Shown here in pieces: positions 30,195 through 39,482 of a stretch of DNA of 64,000 nt. The translations under genes and the position numbers were made by a program. Below the pieces are notes generated by a model. It was not told the origin of the DNA. It saw only the letters and a list, made by a program, of their open reading frames with translations, and made no database searches. Position 1 is the first letter of the stretch, and every line of letters starts with the position of its first letter. Origin of the DNA: Cladocopium goreaui (taxonomy: Eukaryota; Sar; Dinophyceae; Suessiales; Symbiodiniaceae); the NCBI GenBank assembly GCA_947184155.2, contig CAMXCT020001447.1, forward strand, positions 659,001 through 723,000, in the 5' to 3' direction.

Positions 30195-31412
30195 TCAGGA
30201 GTGCATCAATAACGCCACCGTCATGACCTTGAGGACGACTTCATCCGTGGAGGCCCCTTTGTGCTTGCATGGGTCAATACCCATAGCCACGCTTGCGCGT
30301 TGGATAGTTTTCGAAGCATCGTCGGGTTGGTTTTGCCACCATTCGTTGACCTTCTCCAAGTTCTTCTCCAAGATGTCCTGCTTGGGCTGTGGTAGCTTCA
30401 GGGATTTCACCCACTTTGTGTATTGGGTGTCCGATAATGATGTGGGTTGATTGTCAACGAGCCAAGTGTTCACGGAGCCAGGGGAGATAAGTAGAGTCGA
30501 GGGGTCGAAGGTCGTAGAGGCGGCAGGTTGTCCTTGAAGTGCACGTCCAATCCGTGTCGTGGCCGGCGTAGAGCCCTGAGGTGCCGTACCCGGTGAAGTA
30601 GTGCCGGCCGATTTGACCTTGGCCAGTTCTGCCTCTAGTTCAAGAATACGTTGTTGGCTCGCCACGTCCGCTGATGGTTGAGTCGGGAGCCAGGATTGGA
30701 GAAGTTGAGCAACGTCTTTGGCCATATTTTGGGTTGCTTCCTTCTGGTTGAGACATTGGCCTGCCGAACGAGCTCGGAAGGTAGCCAGTTTGTCCAAATC
30801 CACATTGCGGGTGCGTAGTTGTGATACCAATTCAGCCACAAATACTGTAGTGCCTATGTTGTCAAAAGGAAGAACGAAGGTTTCTCTTCCGTATGCAACC
30901 CGACGAAGCCAGGTATTGTGCAAGCCCTGGTACAAGAACTTCCAGAGTGGGACTTGTAAAGGATCCATCCCTTCGATGTCCTTGTAGCTTGAAAATCTGC
31001 TCTGTCGGATTCTGGAGGGAAAGTCCAAACCATTGATCTTGTTGGAGTCGTGGAAGTCGACATCAGGTTTCCAGTTCTCCACTGGTGGGATTTCAATTGG
31101 TCTGCATGTATATCCTTCGTTGACAGAGGAACTTGCTCCTGGGGATGATATGGGTCTCGGTGATCTCGGTGTAAAAGGGTGACGTTGAGGTGCAAAGTTG
31201 GCGTTGTTGGGAGGTGTCTGTGAGCTCGGAGGCGGCGTGGGCGGAAAAGGTGCCGTTGGTGAAGTCCATGGTGGGCGTGTTTGGAACGATGGAGACGTAG
31301 GTGGCGGAGGCGGTATTCCGGAGGGGTTCCAAAAGGGTCGATGTGTGGTCATGGCATAGTGCATCGGGCCACGGAATGCCGGTACTGCTTGGTGCCATCC
31401 ATGGGACGCCAT
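30195..31412 (-). CDS. Gag-like protein ending in UGA-CUAG
   Basis: 405 aa from ATG 31,412 (MASHGWHQAV); the frame is open upstream but that part is unconvincing. N-terminal ~100 residues are Pro-rich and disordered. A folded middle region follows (GLDFPSRIRQSRF ... DPLQVPLWKFLYQGLHNTWL), then a coiled coil (QQRILELEAELAKVKS) and a C-terminal helical domain (YTKWVKSLKLPQPKQDILEKNLEKVNEWW). Position before the RT and this make-up suggest a Gag/ORF1-type RNA-binding particle protein, without a zinc knuckle. Its TGA (30,195-30,197) is followed by CTAG and then the RT frame in phase. Confidence 0.75.
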   Translation of the reverse strand: MASHGWHQAVPAFRGPMHYAMTTHRPFWNPSGIPPPPPTSPSFQTRPPWTSPTAPFPPTPPPSSQTPPNNANFAPQRHPFTPRSPRPISSPGASSSVNEGYTCRPIEIPPVENWKPDVDFHDSNKINGLDFPSRIRQSRFSSYKDIEGMDPLQVPLWKFLYQGLHNTWLRRVAYGRETFVLPFDNIGTTVFVAELVSQLRTRNVDLDKLATFRARSAGQCLNQKEATQNMAKDVAQLLQSWLPTQPSADVASQQRILELEAELAKVKSAGTTSPGTAPQGSTPATTRIGRALQGQPAASTTFDPSTLLISPGSVNTWLVDNQPTSLSDTQYTKWVKSLKLPQPKQDILEKNLEKVNEWWQNQPDDASKTIQRASVAMGIDPCKHKGASTDEVVLKVMTVALLMHS

Positions 31413-31757
31413 GATGTAGAGAGGGTCACGAGATGATAGGTCAAAATGCGCTCGAACTGCCGAATGAAAGCTGCGGAAAATGTCGAGGTGAGACAAGGGT
31501 AATGTGTAAATGAAAAAGTGTGAGACAGAATACGTGGTCCCAGTGTGTGAAACGGAAAGTGAAAACGAATCGGGCGAAAGGATCAAAAACATGAGCATGC
31601 AGCGATTCACAAACCTTTTGAGGAAGAAGTGGCGGCAATACCGAATGTCGGGAGAAGCATTGTTACTCCAAAATGATCGGGCAGGGCCACTAGGCTCACT
31701 GTATCGCTGACGTAGAATAGTCGATACTTGTTCCGGTGCTCCTCAAGGGTAAATAGT

Positions 31758-34049
31758 TCACCAACGAGATCTGGAGTGGTGGGTCGAATGTCGAGAACGA
31801 GGTCGGCCGTCATGGTGCTGGTCGCGAGAGTGGTCTTCATGGTATGAGGAGCGGCGATCTCGGCGGCTGTAGGTTGAATTGTCCCAAGAAGCATTGTCGT
31901 GCCAAGATCGGCGAGCATAGTTCCGAGAGCCAGAGGCAGCGGTCTCGCGGTGGCTCGGTGTGTCGCGAGAGTCGTCTGGGGGCGGCTCCGAAGGTTCTGG
32001 GGCGTCGGCAGAAGGGTCAGGTCGTACTGGACGTGCAGAGTCATCAGGAGGTTCCGAAGGTGCATTGGTCTCCGCAGTCTGGTGTGTGATCAAGCCCGGG
32101 AAAACCGTGTGAGTGGAGGCAACGTAGCATATAGATGCGGCGCTCGAGTTCATAGCCGTTGCATTGTCTTTGCCCTTGGCGATGCCCGCAAGGTTGCACA
32201 AGCGTTGGATTTGGTCATTTCCTCCAGCTAGGGCACGGATGCATTTGGGTGAGCGGCATATGGCCAGTAGGCCTGATGGGTTTTGTCCTTTGCCTATTTT
32301 GTAGAGCTGAGAGGTACAGATCTTGACGGCGTAGCCGGGTAGGTTGTCGATGTCTGCGATCTCAGAGGACATTCCGAAGAATCCGTAACATGGGTATTGA
32401 GTCGGTATGCCGGCTTCGTTTTTTGTCCAAGTTGCCGGGCGGATGCAGTCTTCCGCAAGAATTTTGGCAACTGATTCCCAACTCGTTTTGTGGTAGATCA
32501 GGTAGGTGCCCATGTGTTCGCCACGGTAGATTGGTTTCTTCTTCAATCCTGTGGGAACCGTGATGGTCAGCAAGTTCTCTGGCTCGATGTAGAAGGCTTG
32601 TGTTTGCCTTGCGAGTTCGATGTCCAGTAAGTCGGATTGTGCAAAGGCCCTGGCAATATTCCTGACGGTGGCTTGGCTTGCTTTGATGTAAATACGATGG
32701 TTGTTGACAGTGCGGTATGGTTTAGCCAACTGTTCGAACATCGCGTCCACAAATTGGTTGAAGAGCTGCAAGATAGCCGGGGTCAATGATTGGCGTAGGG
32801 GAACAACATGATCGGGGCCAAGCTCAGTCAGGCAACGGACCCTATGGGGGTCATTGGCCGCCGCCACCATTTCATCGAGGTCGATGTCATTCGTGTCAAA
32901 CTTGGTGAGCGAAATTGTATCTGTAACCTCAGAATTTTCACTGTCGCCGTCCGGAACTCGGAATGACACCGCGCCGAGTGGTGCTGAAGTGTGGGCTGGT
33001 GGGTTGGTAGTTGGTTCAGGTGGCGGTGGATCGGCAGGAGAGTTGGGTCGAGCAGTGTGGTGGTGGTAGTTGTCGGTGTAATGGCTGTCGTTCCATGTGC
33101 CCCAGGTGTCATCAGCGTCGGGAGTGGGGATGTAGGCCGGATTGGATGGGTTTGCAGCTGGTCGAAGTATGACTTCACGGCCTCTGGATCGGTGATGTGG
33201 TGTCTCGGAGCGTGGGCGTGGGTGAGATCGATGACGTCGAGGAACCACCGGAGAGCGTCGTCGTGGTGGTGATCTTCGTCTGTATGGGGATGGGGTTCGG
33301 CGGTCCTTGGCGTGTTTTGTGGATGATCGATAACGAGGAAGAGGAGAACGAGGTCGAGCTGCACGTTGAGGAGATTTGCGATGGTGATGGGAATGTCCAG
33401 AAGGTCGATGGGAACGTGATCTTGGAGTCCTGGATCGTGGTCGGCGTGTTGGTGGTGGTGGAACTTGTGGTTGGTGAGGAGGAGCGATGGCTGGAGCTGG
33501 GACAATACGATGGTCCTGAACGTCCGGTTCGGTGGGTCTGGCTTTCGGTGCAGGTGGAGGCGTGGCGATCAGTGGTGGTGTAGTTGTAGGTGGCGGTGTC
33601 GGTGGTGTAGGATTCGGTGGAAGTTCATCTTGTTGAAGAAGGAGTTGACGTTGTTCTTGTGCTCGTTGAGAATCCATGATCAATTGTTGCTGAGCTTGAA
33701 TAAGTCGAACAGATTCAGCCAGTTGTTGTGCAGTGGAACCCAGGGATGCAAGTTCAGGTGACACGGATGAAGTCGGTGCTGTCGTAGGTGCCGGTGGTGT
33801 AGCGTGAGGAGGGGTTTTCGGAGCTGGCCTGCGTGGTCGATCCGGTCTTTTGTCCGAGCGATGCCTGGGAGCTGCCTTGACTGCTGGGGGTCGTGGTGAA
33901 GGCTCATTTGGAGGGACCGTCGATGCGTCCATCTGTAATGGAGGTTGAATGTGGTGAGGTGGGTATGGAGAACTGGGAAAGGTGTCGGTGTCATAGTCGA
34001 TGTAGGTGGTGTAGTCGATGTAGGGGATGGAGCCGGAGGGGAAGGCCAC
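31758..34049 (-). CDS. Pro/SR-rich protein with ADP-ribosyltransferase-like segment
   Basis: 763 codons whose 5' edge has no ATG (GTG at 34,049; first Met about residue 39). Residues 40-300 are Pro-, Arg- and Ser-rich with many SR/RSP dipeptides and a Q-rich helix (QAQQQLIMDSQRAQEQRQ). A globular part (about 380-650) contains MGTYLIYHKTSWESVAKIL, then CYGFFGMSSEI and YAVKICTSQLYKIG, which recalls the H-Y pattern of PARP/ADP-ribosyltransferase folds (HGT-like YHKTS). That identification is weak. A second SR-rich tail ends RSRHSTHHSRSRW. The true start is probably ATG 34,378 in the overlapping frame, reached by a -1 shift. The stop TGA is followed four codons later by a second in-frame TGA. Confidence 0.7.
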   Translation of the reverse strand: MAFPSGSIPYIDYTTYIDYDTDTFPSSPYPPHHIQPPLQMDASTVPPNEPSPRPPAVKAAPRHRSDKRPDRPRRPAPKTPPHATPPAPTTAPTSSVSPELASLGSTAQQLAESVRLIQAQQQLIMDSQRAQEQRQLLLQQDELPPNPTPPTPPPTTTPPLIATPPPAPKARPTEPDVQDHRIVPAPAIAPPHQPQVPPPPTRRPRSRTPRSRSHRPSGHSHHHRKSPQRAARPRSPLPRYRSSTKHAKDRRTPSPYRRRSPPRRRSPVVPRRHRSHPRPRSETPHHRSRGREVILRPAANPSNPAYIPTPDADDTWGTWNDSHYTDNYHHHTARPNSPADPPPPEPTTNPPAHTSAPLGAVSFRVPDGDSENSEVTDTISLTKFDTNDIDLDEMVAAANDPHRVRCLTELGPDHVVPLRQSLTPAILQLFNQFVDAMFEQLAKPYRTVNNHRIYIKASQATVRNIARAFAQSDLLDIELARQTQAFYIEPENLLTITVPTGLKKKPIYRGEHMGTYLIYHKTSWESVAKILAEDCIRPATWTKNEAGIPTQYPCYGFFGMSSEIADIDNLPGYAVKICTSQLYKIGKGQNPSGLLAICRSPKCIRALAGGNDQIQRLCNLAGIAKGKDNATAMNSSAASICYVASTHTVFPGLITHQTAETNAPSEPPDDSARPVRPDPSADAPEPSEPPPDDSRDTPSHRETAASGSRNYARRSWHDNASWDNSTYSRRDRRSSYHEDHSRDQHHDGRPRSRHSTHHSRSRW

Positions 34050-34378
34050 GTGGGTGGAGCGGTGGGTGCCATAGGAGATGGAAAAGTCGACGGAGCGGTG
34101 TGCACCATAGTTGGTTCAGGAGCCAAAGGCGAAGGCATGGTGGGTACGAGCTGTGGCCCTGGTACTGCATGAGGAGCCGAAGTCAATGAGGTGAACGGCA
34201 ACGATGTTGGGGTTGATGTAGACGGCATGAGCGAAGCTGAGGATGACCATGTAGGATGCAAGGCCGAGGGATGTCCAAATAAATGTGCATTCGGCGTTGA
34301 TTGCTGCCACGTCGAAGATGGGTTCGAAGGCTGCGGTGGAGCAGGCCATGACGTTGGCGGAGTGTTCCACGGATGCAT
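33680..34378 (-). CDS. Pro-rich N-terminal ORF overlapping the SR-rich protein
   Basis: First ATG of the element's coding strand (34,378). About 110 residues of Pro/Ser/Thr-rich sequence precede the region where the next frame also becomes open; beyond about 33,974 the composition of this frame turns into a His/Leu-rich shadow. Likely the 5' portion of the same protein as 31,758-34,049, joined by a frameshift or by an indel in this copy. Confidence 0.5.
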   Translation of the reverse strand: MHPWNTPPTSWPAPPQPSNPSSTWQQSTPNAHLFGHPSALHPTWSSSASLMPSTSTPTSLPFTSLTSAPHAVPGPQLVPTMPSPLAPEPTMVHTAPSTFPSPMAPTAPPTWPSPPAPSPTSTTPPTSTMTPTPFPVLHTHLTTFNLHYRWTHRRSLQMSLHHDPQQSRQLPGIARTKDRIDHAGQLRKPLLTLHHRHLRQHRLHPCHLNLHPWVPLHNNWLNLFDLFKLSNN

Positions 34379-34911
34379 CGCTTCAGTAGATCAAAACAAA
34401 AGTGAACAATCACATACAGGATTCAGTCCCTAACTGCCTAAAATGTCGTGCGATTGTTCCCTGCACTGGGACCGTGGTCAAGTCGTGCCGCAATGGCATA
34501 AAACAGCTTCCAAGTTCCATCGAATTAGATGCACAAAATGTTTAACCTCACCAGACAACCATCAAAAGAAAGAATCACCACACCTGAAAGTCGTGTGCCT
34601 GCCTGTAACCCGTCACATGGACATGTTTCACTTCCAAAGCTTGAGCTGTAGTGATCGAAAAAAGAACGTTTCAGGTTGTTCCGCATGGCTTCTCTCAGTG
34701 AAGAAAGCAATTCACGAGGATCTCAAGGGACAGCCGGAACGGCAGGACATCTCAAAAAGCTGGAAAAACAGTATGGCCGGCTGTTGCAATTTACTTAGAT
34801 GAATTACCAACTTAAAATGCGTAAATTCGGCAGTCAGGACAGTCAGCACTCACCCTGAAAAGGGTTGCCTCAAATGGCTCCATGGCACCATGTCGGAGCC
34901 ACCATGGAAAT

Positions 34912-35463
34912 CACACTAGACAAGAAAGGATCATTATATGATCCGGCAGGAACTGAATCCTGAAACATGCAAACCAGTCTAGATCGTTAGATTAGTAAAG
35001 GAGCCACATGAGGTACGTCTCGAAAACGATGTAGGGCATCCAATATTGTCAAACGTAGTCTTAACCAGATTCCATAGAGTTTGGACCAGCATGTTGAAAT
35101 CCAAAAAATTGTTTCGGCGATTGTTTCCCAAAAAGACCCAAAGTTCGTCGGCGACATGATCTCGGCGAAAATATGTCAAAAAATCATAATACTGTCGGCG
35201 ATATGGTTTCGGCGAAAATCTGAGGAAGGTTCTGATGCATGCAATACAGATTGTGGCAACCGTGTAGATTCGAAACAACGCAGTGTAACAGCTTGATCAA
35301 CAGTTGAAACCAAACGTTGCAGGTACACAGAGTTGATCAGACTCTGCTTCCAGCACAAGTGGATAGCTTCGTTGGGTGCAGTCTCCACTGTGCTCTGCAC
35401 CCCCCTGCAAATTAGTAAAAACCAATAAGAAGTTTTACATCTGTTCAGATGGTACACACACAC
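34912..35463 (-). repeat. terminal direct repeat, upstream (5') copy
   Basis: Upstream copy on the coding strand; presumably holds the promoter if it acts as a pseudo-LTR. It ends in (CA)n. Between it and ATG 34,378 lie about 530 bases (34,379-34,911) without a recognised gene, a possible leader. Confidence 0.9.
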
Positions 35464-37205
35464 ACACAGATGCAGGCTTTCCGTCACCAGCAGCACCAAA
35501 TGCATTACTCAGGAGAGGTCGAGGGAAGGGAAAAGCTTGGGCACTTGCGCGCCTTTGCACTTTGGGTGGAGCAAGGCTTTATGACAACATACCTCATCAA
35601 GTTGAGGCTTTGTGACTCTGTGTATTGTTTTCTCATCTCAAGGTGTTTCCTCAGGATGCAGATGTCCCCTTGATTGAATGCTTTTCCCTCTGGAAGGATG
35701 TGTGGAAGCACCTTTGCAGCGACCTGCGAGAACGCCTCATGCAGGCAGGCATCGTAGTGCCCAACAAAGAGGCTTAGAGGCGCCATAATTATCCAGCCAC
35801 ATTTTGACAGAATGCCAAAGCCTTTTCTCTTCCTGACAAGTTCCTCAGGAATCAGGATGCTAACAGAGCCTCAGGATAGTTTTTTCCTTTTTTTAAATGT
35901 TTTTTGTTGATTGGCAGTTGAATCAGTCTTTGGGTTGCCATGAGTCCCAATCAGCTGAATCATCAAATCATAGATGGTTACTGCTTGCCAGATCTTTCAG
36001 CGCCAGGATCCTTCAGTGGAGCCGAGAAGATCGCAGAAGAAAATGTTCGGACCGTGCAGAAACTATCAGAAACTCATTCTCCATCTTCAGGATGATTGTT
36101 GCCATTGTTTGGGTATCCAGGCAATTGACCTAGGAGAGCGCAGTAGATTGTTCAAGGGGTTCAAGGCTCCTTGAGTCCCCTAATGGGGTGTTTCTTCTGA
36201 TATTTATTGGTTGTTCAACTGCATTTGCTGCAACTTTTGAGACAAGTTGATGGAAACTTCCGCCCGTGCCGGGCCCTTGCCGATTTCAAGTGTGCGGGAA
36301 ACCGCTGGTCGTGCCGCAGTGCCCATGACAGCGGCAAAAACTATGGAAACTGTTACCAAGGCCAGTGAGGAAGACATTTATTTGCAGGTACATGCAAACA
36401 TCTGAATTTAGCCACATCCATCAACCAGCATCCGACTTCCGAGCATTCCAACTCCTTCAATTTGGTCTGGGGGTTTCATGATGATCGCCTCAACTTGATA
36501 CAAACATTTGGATGCAGGAATAAGGGAACACCTCCAGACAGCCAGGTGCATAGAGAGCAAACCCAACAGATCACAGATCCAACTTGTCAGCTTTCCTACC
36601 CGAAACAACAGCCGTGGTCGCTGTAGTTTGAGTCGGGTTGAAGTGGTCAGCAACTAGTGGCGGCCACAAGTTATGCCGCTGCCGAGTACGCCTCCATCAG
36701 GACCCACTCGAGCCATTCAGCTGCATTTGGGGATTCTCCCAGATATCCTTCGATGGTTTCATGATGTTCACAACACCGAGGCGCCGCTCTTACCGCGCTT
36801 TTGTGAGCTGGAAGAGACAGATGATTGGCTCCTTGGCGTCACCAAGCTGCTGGAACTCGCTTCAACGGCTATAAGATGTCATAAGGGTTGTGTTTCTGGT
36901 TGATAGGCCATGGGAAAAACATGGAAAAACTATAAACACTTGGGCTCCTGGCATGAGGTTTGCAGATACATGGGCAAAAGATGGCAAAAGGGGAGGGTAC
37001 CTGTCAATATAGAGCGTTTGGTACCGCCCCCCAGGTGCCCACAGTCTCCTGGCTCGTGATGGTTGTCAAACATATATGGGTTAATGGGTCAAGAATCATG
37101 AGCTAGGTTTTTCAATGTTTTTCATGGTTTTTCTGTTTTGCATCATTATCCAATAAGAACGGGGGATTATAAGCATATGTACACAATTATAGCGACGGAC
37201 AATCA
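35464..37205. other. no gene recognised
   Basis: Short open frames only. No repeats or motifs that I can support. Confidence 0.5.
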
Positions 37206-37358
37206 GTTAGAACGTATTTTAGAAAAACATATGAATATTTCACGCTTTTTGGACGTTCTAAGTGATTATTTGTCTACGTTCTAAGCACCCCACTTAGAAC
37301 GTTCAAATATCAAGATTCATCACTTAGAACGTACCGTGGAATTTAACACTTAGAACGT
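37206..37358. repeat. cluster of six TTAGAACGT motifs in both orientations
   Basis: GTTAGAACGT at 37,206; ACGTTCTAAGTG at 37,253; ACGTTCTAAGC at 37,276; CACTTAGAACGT at 37,291, 37,321 and 37,347. Copies at 37,253 and 37,291 form a perfect 12-bp inverted repeat. Looks like binding-site clustering or the end of an unknown element. Confidence 0.8.
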
Positions 37359-37694
37359 GTCTAGGTCAATGATGATAGTGGAAAGGCTTGTGAAATCTTT
37401 TATCTCTTAGTGTTGGATTCAGCAGCTAATTCCGTAGGAAGCATAGACATAATTTCGTACCATTTGGCTCTTCCCTCCCGTATGATTTGCAAATATTGGC
37501 GATCTTTTATCTCTGGAACACTATACCTTTTGGATCCTTTTGGTGCTTTTTGGGGGTTCTGTCGTGAAAAGGCACCACATCATCTTGGCCGAGCCGGGCT
37601 GAGGCATGAATGTCAAGATCAAGATGTGCCTCAAGCCGGGTGCTTCTCCAGGAGCTCATGAGAAATGGGTATCATTTTGCCTGGCTGTGCTCGC

Positions 37695-38030
37695 ACAGTG
37701 ACATAACATATATGATTATATAATATATACGTATATTATATACTCTTATAATATAATACAATATGATACTACATTATTCTATATACTTAATATAATATGT
37801 GTACACACACACATATATATATACATACACATATATATATATACACATACATACATACATACATACATACATACATACATACATACATACATACATACAT
37901 ACATACATACATACATACATACATACATGACATACATACATACATACATACATACATACATACATACATACATACATACATACATACATACATACATACA
38001 TACATACATACATACATAAATACATATGTG
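37695..38030. repeat. TA-rich and ACAT microsatellite
   Basis: AT-rich palindromic sequence (37,705-37,845) followed by about 43 units of ACAT (37,847-38,019) with one interruption at about 37,928. MYVC- and IHTY-repeat frames here are artefacts. Confidence 0.95.
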
Positions 38031-38238
38031 TACATTTGCAGATCCATACACATGAACATACCCGGTGGAGCATTCCTGCTTGTCCAATACCACAACGCTG
38101 TCCATCTGAACTTGGTGCCGCAGGAATATTAGCACTTTTAGCACTGAAAGCACACCGTCCTGGCGCTCAGCGTGGCCGGTCTAGGACTGTCGAGGAGTTT
38201 ACGATATGATAAGATATGATTGTGGCAGCAGATAGGCT

Positions 38239-38281
<43 letters not shown>
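38239..38281. repeat. TAGA microsatellite
   Basis: About eleven tandem TAGA units. Confidence 0.95.
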
Positions 38282-38282
<1 letters not shown>

Positions 38283-38300
38283 TATGCATATGTATATATA

Positions 38301-38760
38301 TCCCCCCCTTTAACCCTGGAATATTTGGGGGGGGGTAAGGCAAGAAATTTCTGAGAAATATTTCACCTGACCACGTGAAATATACCCCCCTCCACGTATT
38401 TTTTTGGGCTTCTAAAAGACGTGGGGGGGGGGGTTCCTCCGGACGCTGTTCCTTTTTGGACCTTTTTAGTCCTCACGCGGGTAGGGCCCATGCGCAAACA
38501 CTGACAACTAGGTAAATGGTAACTGCCGGTTTCCAAGAAAGTAAATAAGAGAGTGAACTTGCCAAACAGCCTTCAGAACATGACGTTCAGCCTTGAATTC
38601 AACCACGCCCAAAGCCATTATAGACCAGATTTTTTTAGCTGAAATATTTCACTTTAGGGAGGTGAAATATTTCTAGGTGTGTGGGGGGGGAGACCCCCCC
38701 CTAAAGTGAAATATTTCAGTTTTTACCCCCCCCCCACCCCCCCCTTAAAGGGGGGGGGAT
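38301..38760. mobile_element. 460-bp inverted-repeat element (MITE-like)
   Basis: Left end TCCCCCCCTTTAA and right end TTAAAGGGGGGGGGA are inverted, with TATATATA sequence on both outer sides as expected for insertion into TA. Inside, the palindromic GTGAAATATTTCAC core recurs about five times (38,353, 38,373, 38,640, 38,660, 38,705) next to long G or C runs. No coding capacity. Confidence 0.6.
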
Positions 38761-38764
38761 GTAT

Positions 38765-38930
38765 ATATATATATTATATTATGTACGTATGTAATGTTAT
38801 GTTATGTAATGTAATGTAATGTAATGGTATGGTATGGTATGGTATGCATGCATGCATGGATGTATGGATGTATGTATGTATGTAAGTAAGTAAATAAATA
38901 AATAAATAAGTAAGTAAGTAAGTATGTAAA
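38765..38930. repeat. compound TATG/TAAG/TAAA microsatellite
   Basis: Successive runs of ATGTA, TATGG, ATGC, TATG, TAAG and AAAT. Confidence 0.9.
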
Positions 38931-39149
38931 TGATATATGGCAGATCTTCTTGCAATCCCATCATGACATGAGCGAATTTTTGAACTATTGACTCCTGAGA
39001 TGCATTGGGCAGTTGCCAACGTCCATCTCAGTTTCTCCACGGACCTCCTGCCACTAAGTTGGTTCTTGCAATGGGGGGAATGAGCTGGAGTTCTTCCGAT
39101 GGAGTGAAGCAGTTGAAGACTCTTCGATCTTTTGAACGCTGTTTGGCTA

Positions 39150-39217
39150 CTTCCTACATCTTTCCTACATCTTTCCTACATCTTTCCTCATCTTTCCTAC
39201 ATCTTTCCTACATCTTC
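39150..39217. repeat. CTACATCTTTC 11-bp minisatellite
   Basis: Six near-perfect units. Confidence 0.9.
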
Positions 39218-39387
39218 CCATTGGATTGGTGCCATGTCATGCCATGCCACACCGGAAATCGGATTTTGCGCTTAGGATGACCACAGGGCGTGCCATGGTC
39301 AGCGGTTCCGCCAGCCCTGTGGGCTCAGGCCATTTTGACCATCCTTTCAGATCTTCGATATCTATAAATTGATTGTAGATATACCCT

Positions 39388-39482
39388 CTGGTTATTTAAC
39401 ATAGCCATGGTATAGATGGCCCATTTATAGATGGTTTACCTATTAAAAACGATGATTTTCCATGGCTATGTTAAATAACCAG
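39388..39482. repeat. perfect 23-bp inverted repeat (hairpin)
   Basis: 39,388-39,410 is the reverse complement of 39,460-39,482 with a 49-bp spacer; flanks (TAGATATACCC / GGTAGATATA) extend the symmetry imperfectly. No ORF. Compatible with a small MITE. Confidence 0.8.

Larger units (their letters stand above)
22433..35463 (-). mobile_element. 13-kb multi-ORF Penelope-like retroelement with terminal direct repeats
   Basis: Two ~552-bp direct repeats bound a segment in which every long open frame is on the minus strand: Pro/SR-rich protein, Gag-like protein, GIY-YIG plus RT, SANT protein, and two pairs of small proteins. RT family features (GSPMGSPLSP, RYVDN) and the GIY-YIG endonuclease place the polymerase near Penelope-like elements; an endonuclease at the N-terminus matches the permuted clade (Naiad/Chlamys type) described in the literature. 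Size and number of extra ORFs are far beyond a standard element. Ends abut CA-rich sequence (CACAC on both sides), so target duplications cannot be resolved by eye. The assignment to Penelope-like is inference from motifs. Confidence 0.75.

Noticed and set aside
37774..38153. MYVC-repeat and IHTY-repeat frames
   Set aside because: Products of the ACAT microsatellite.
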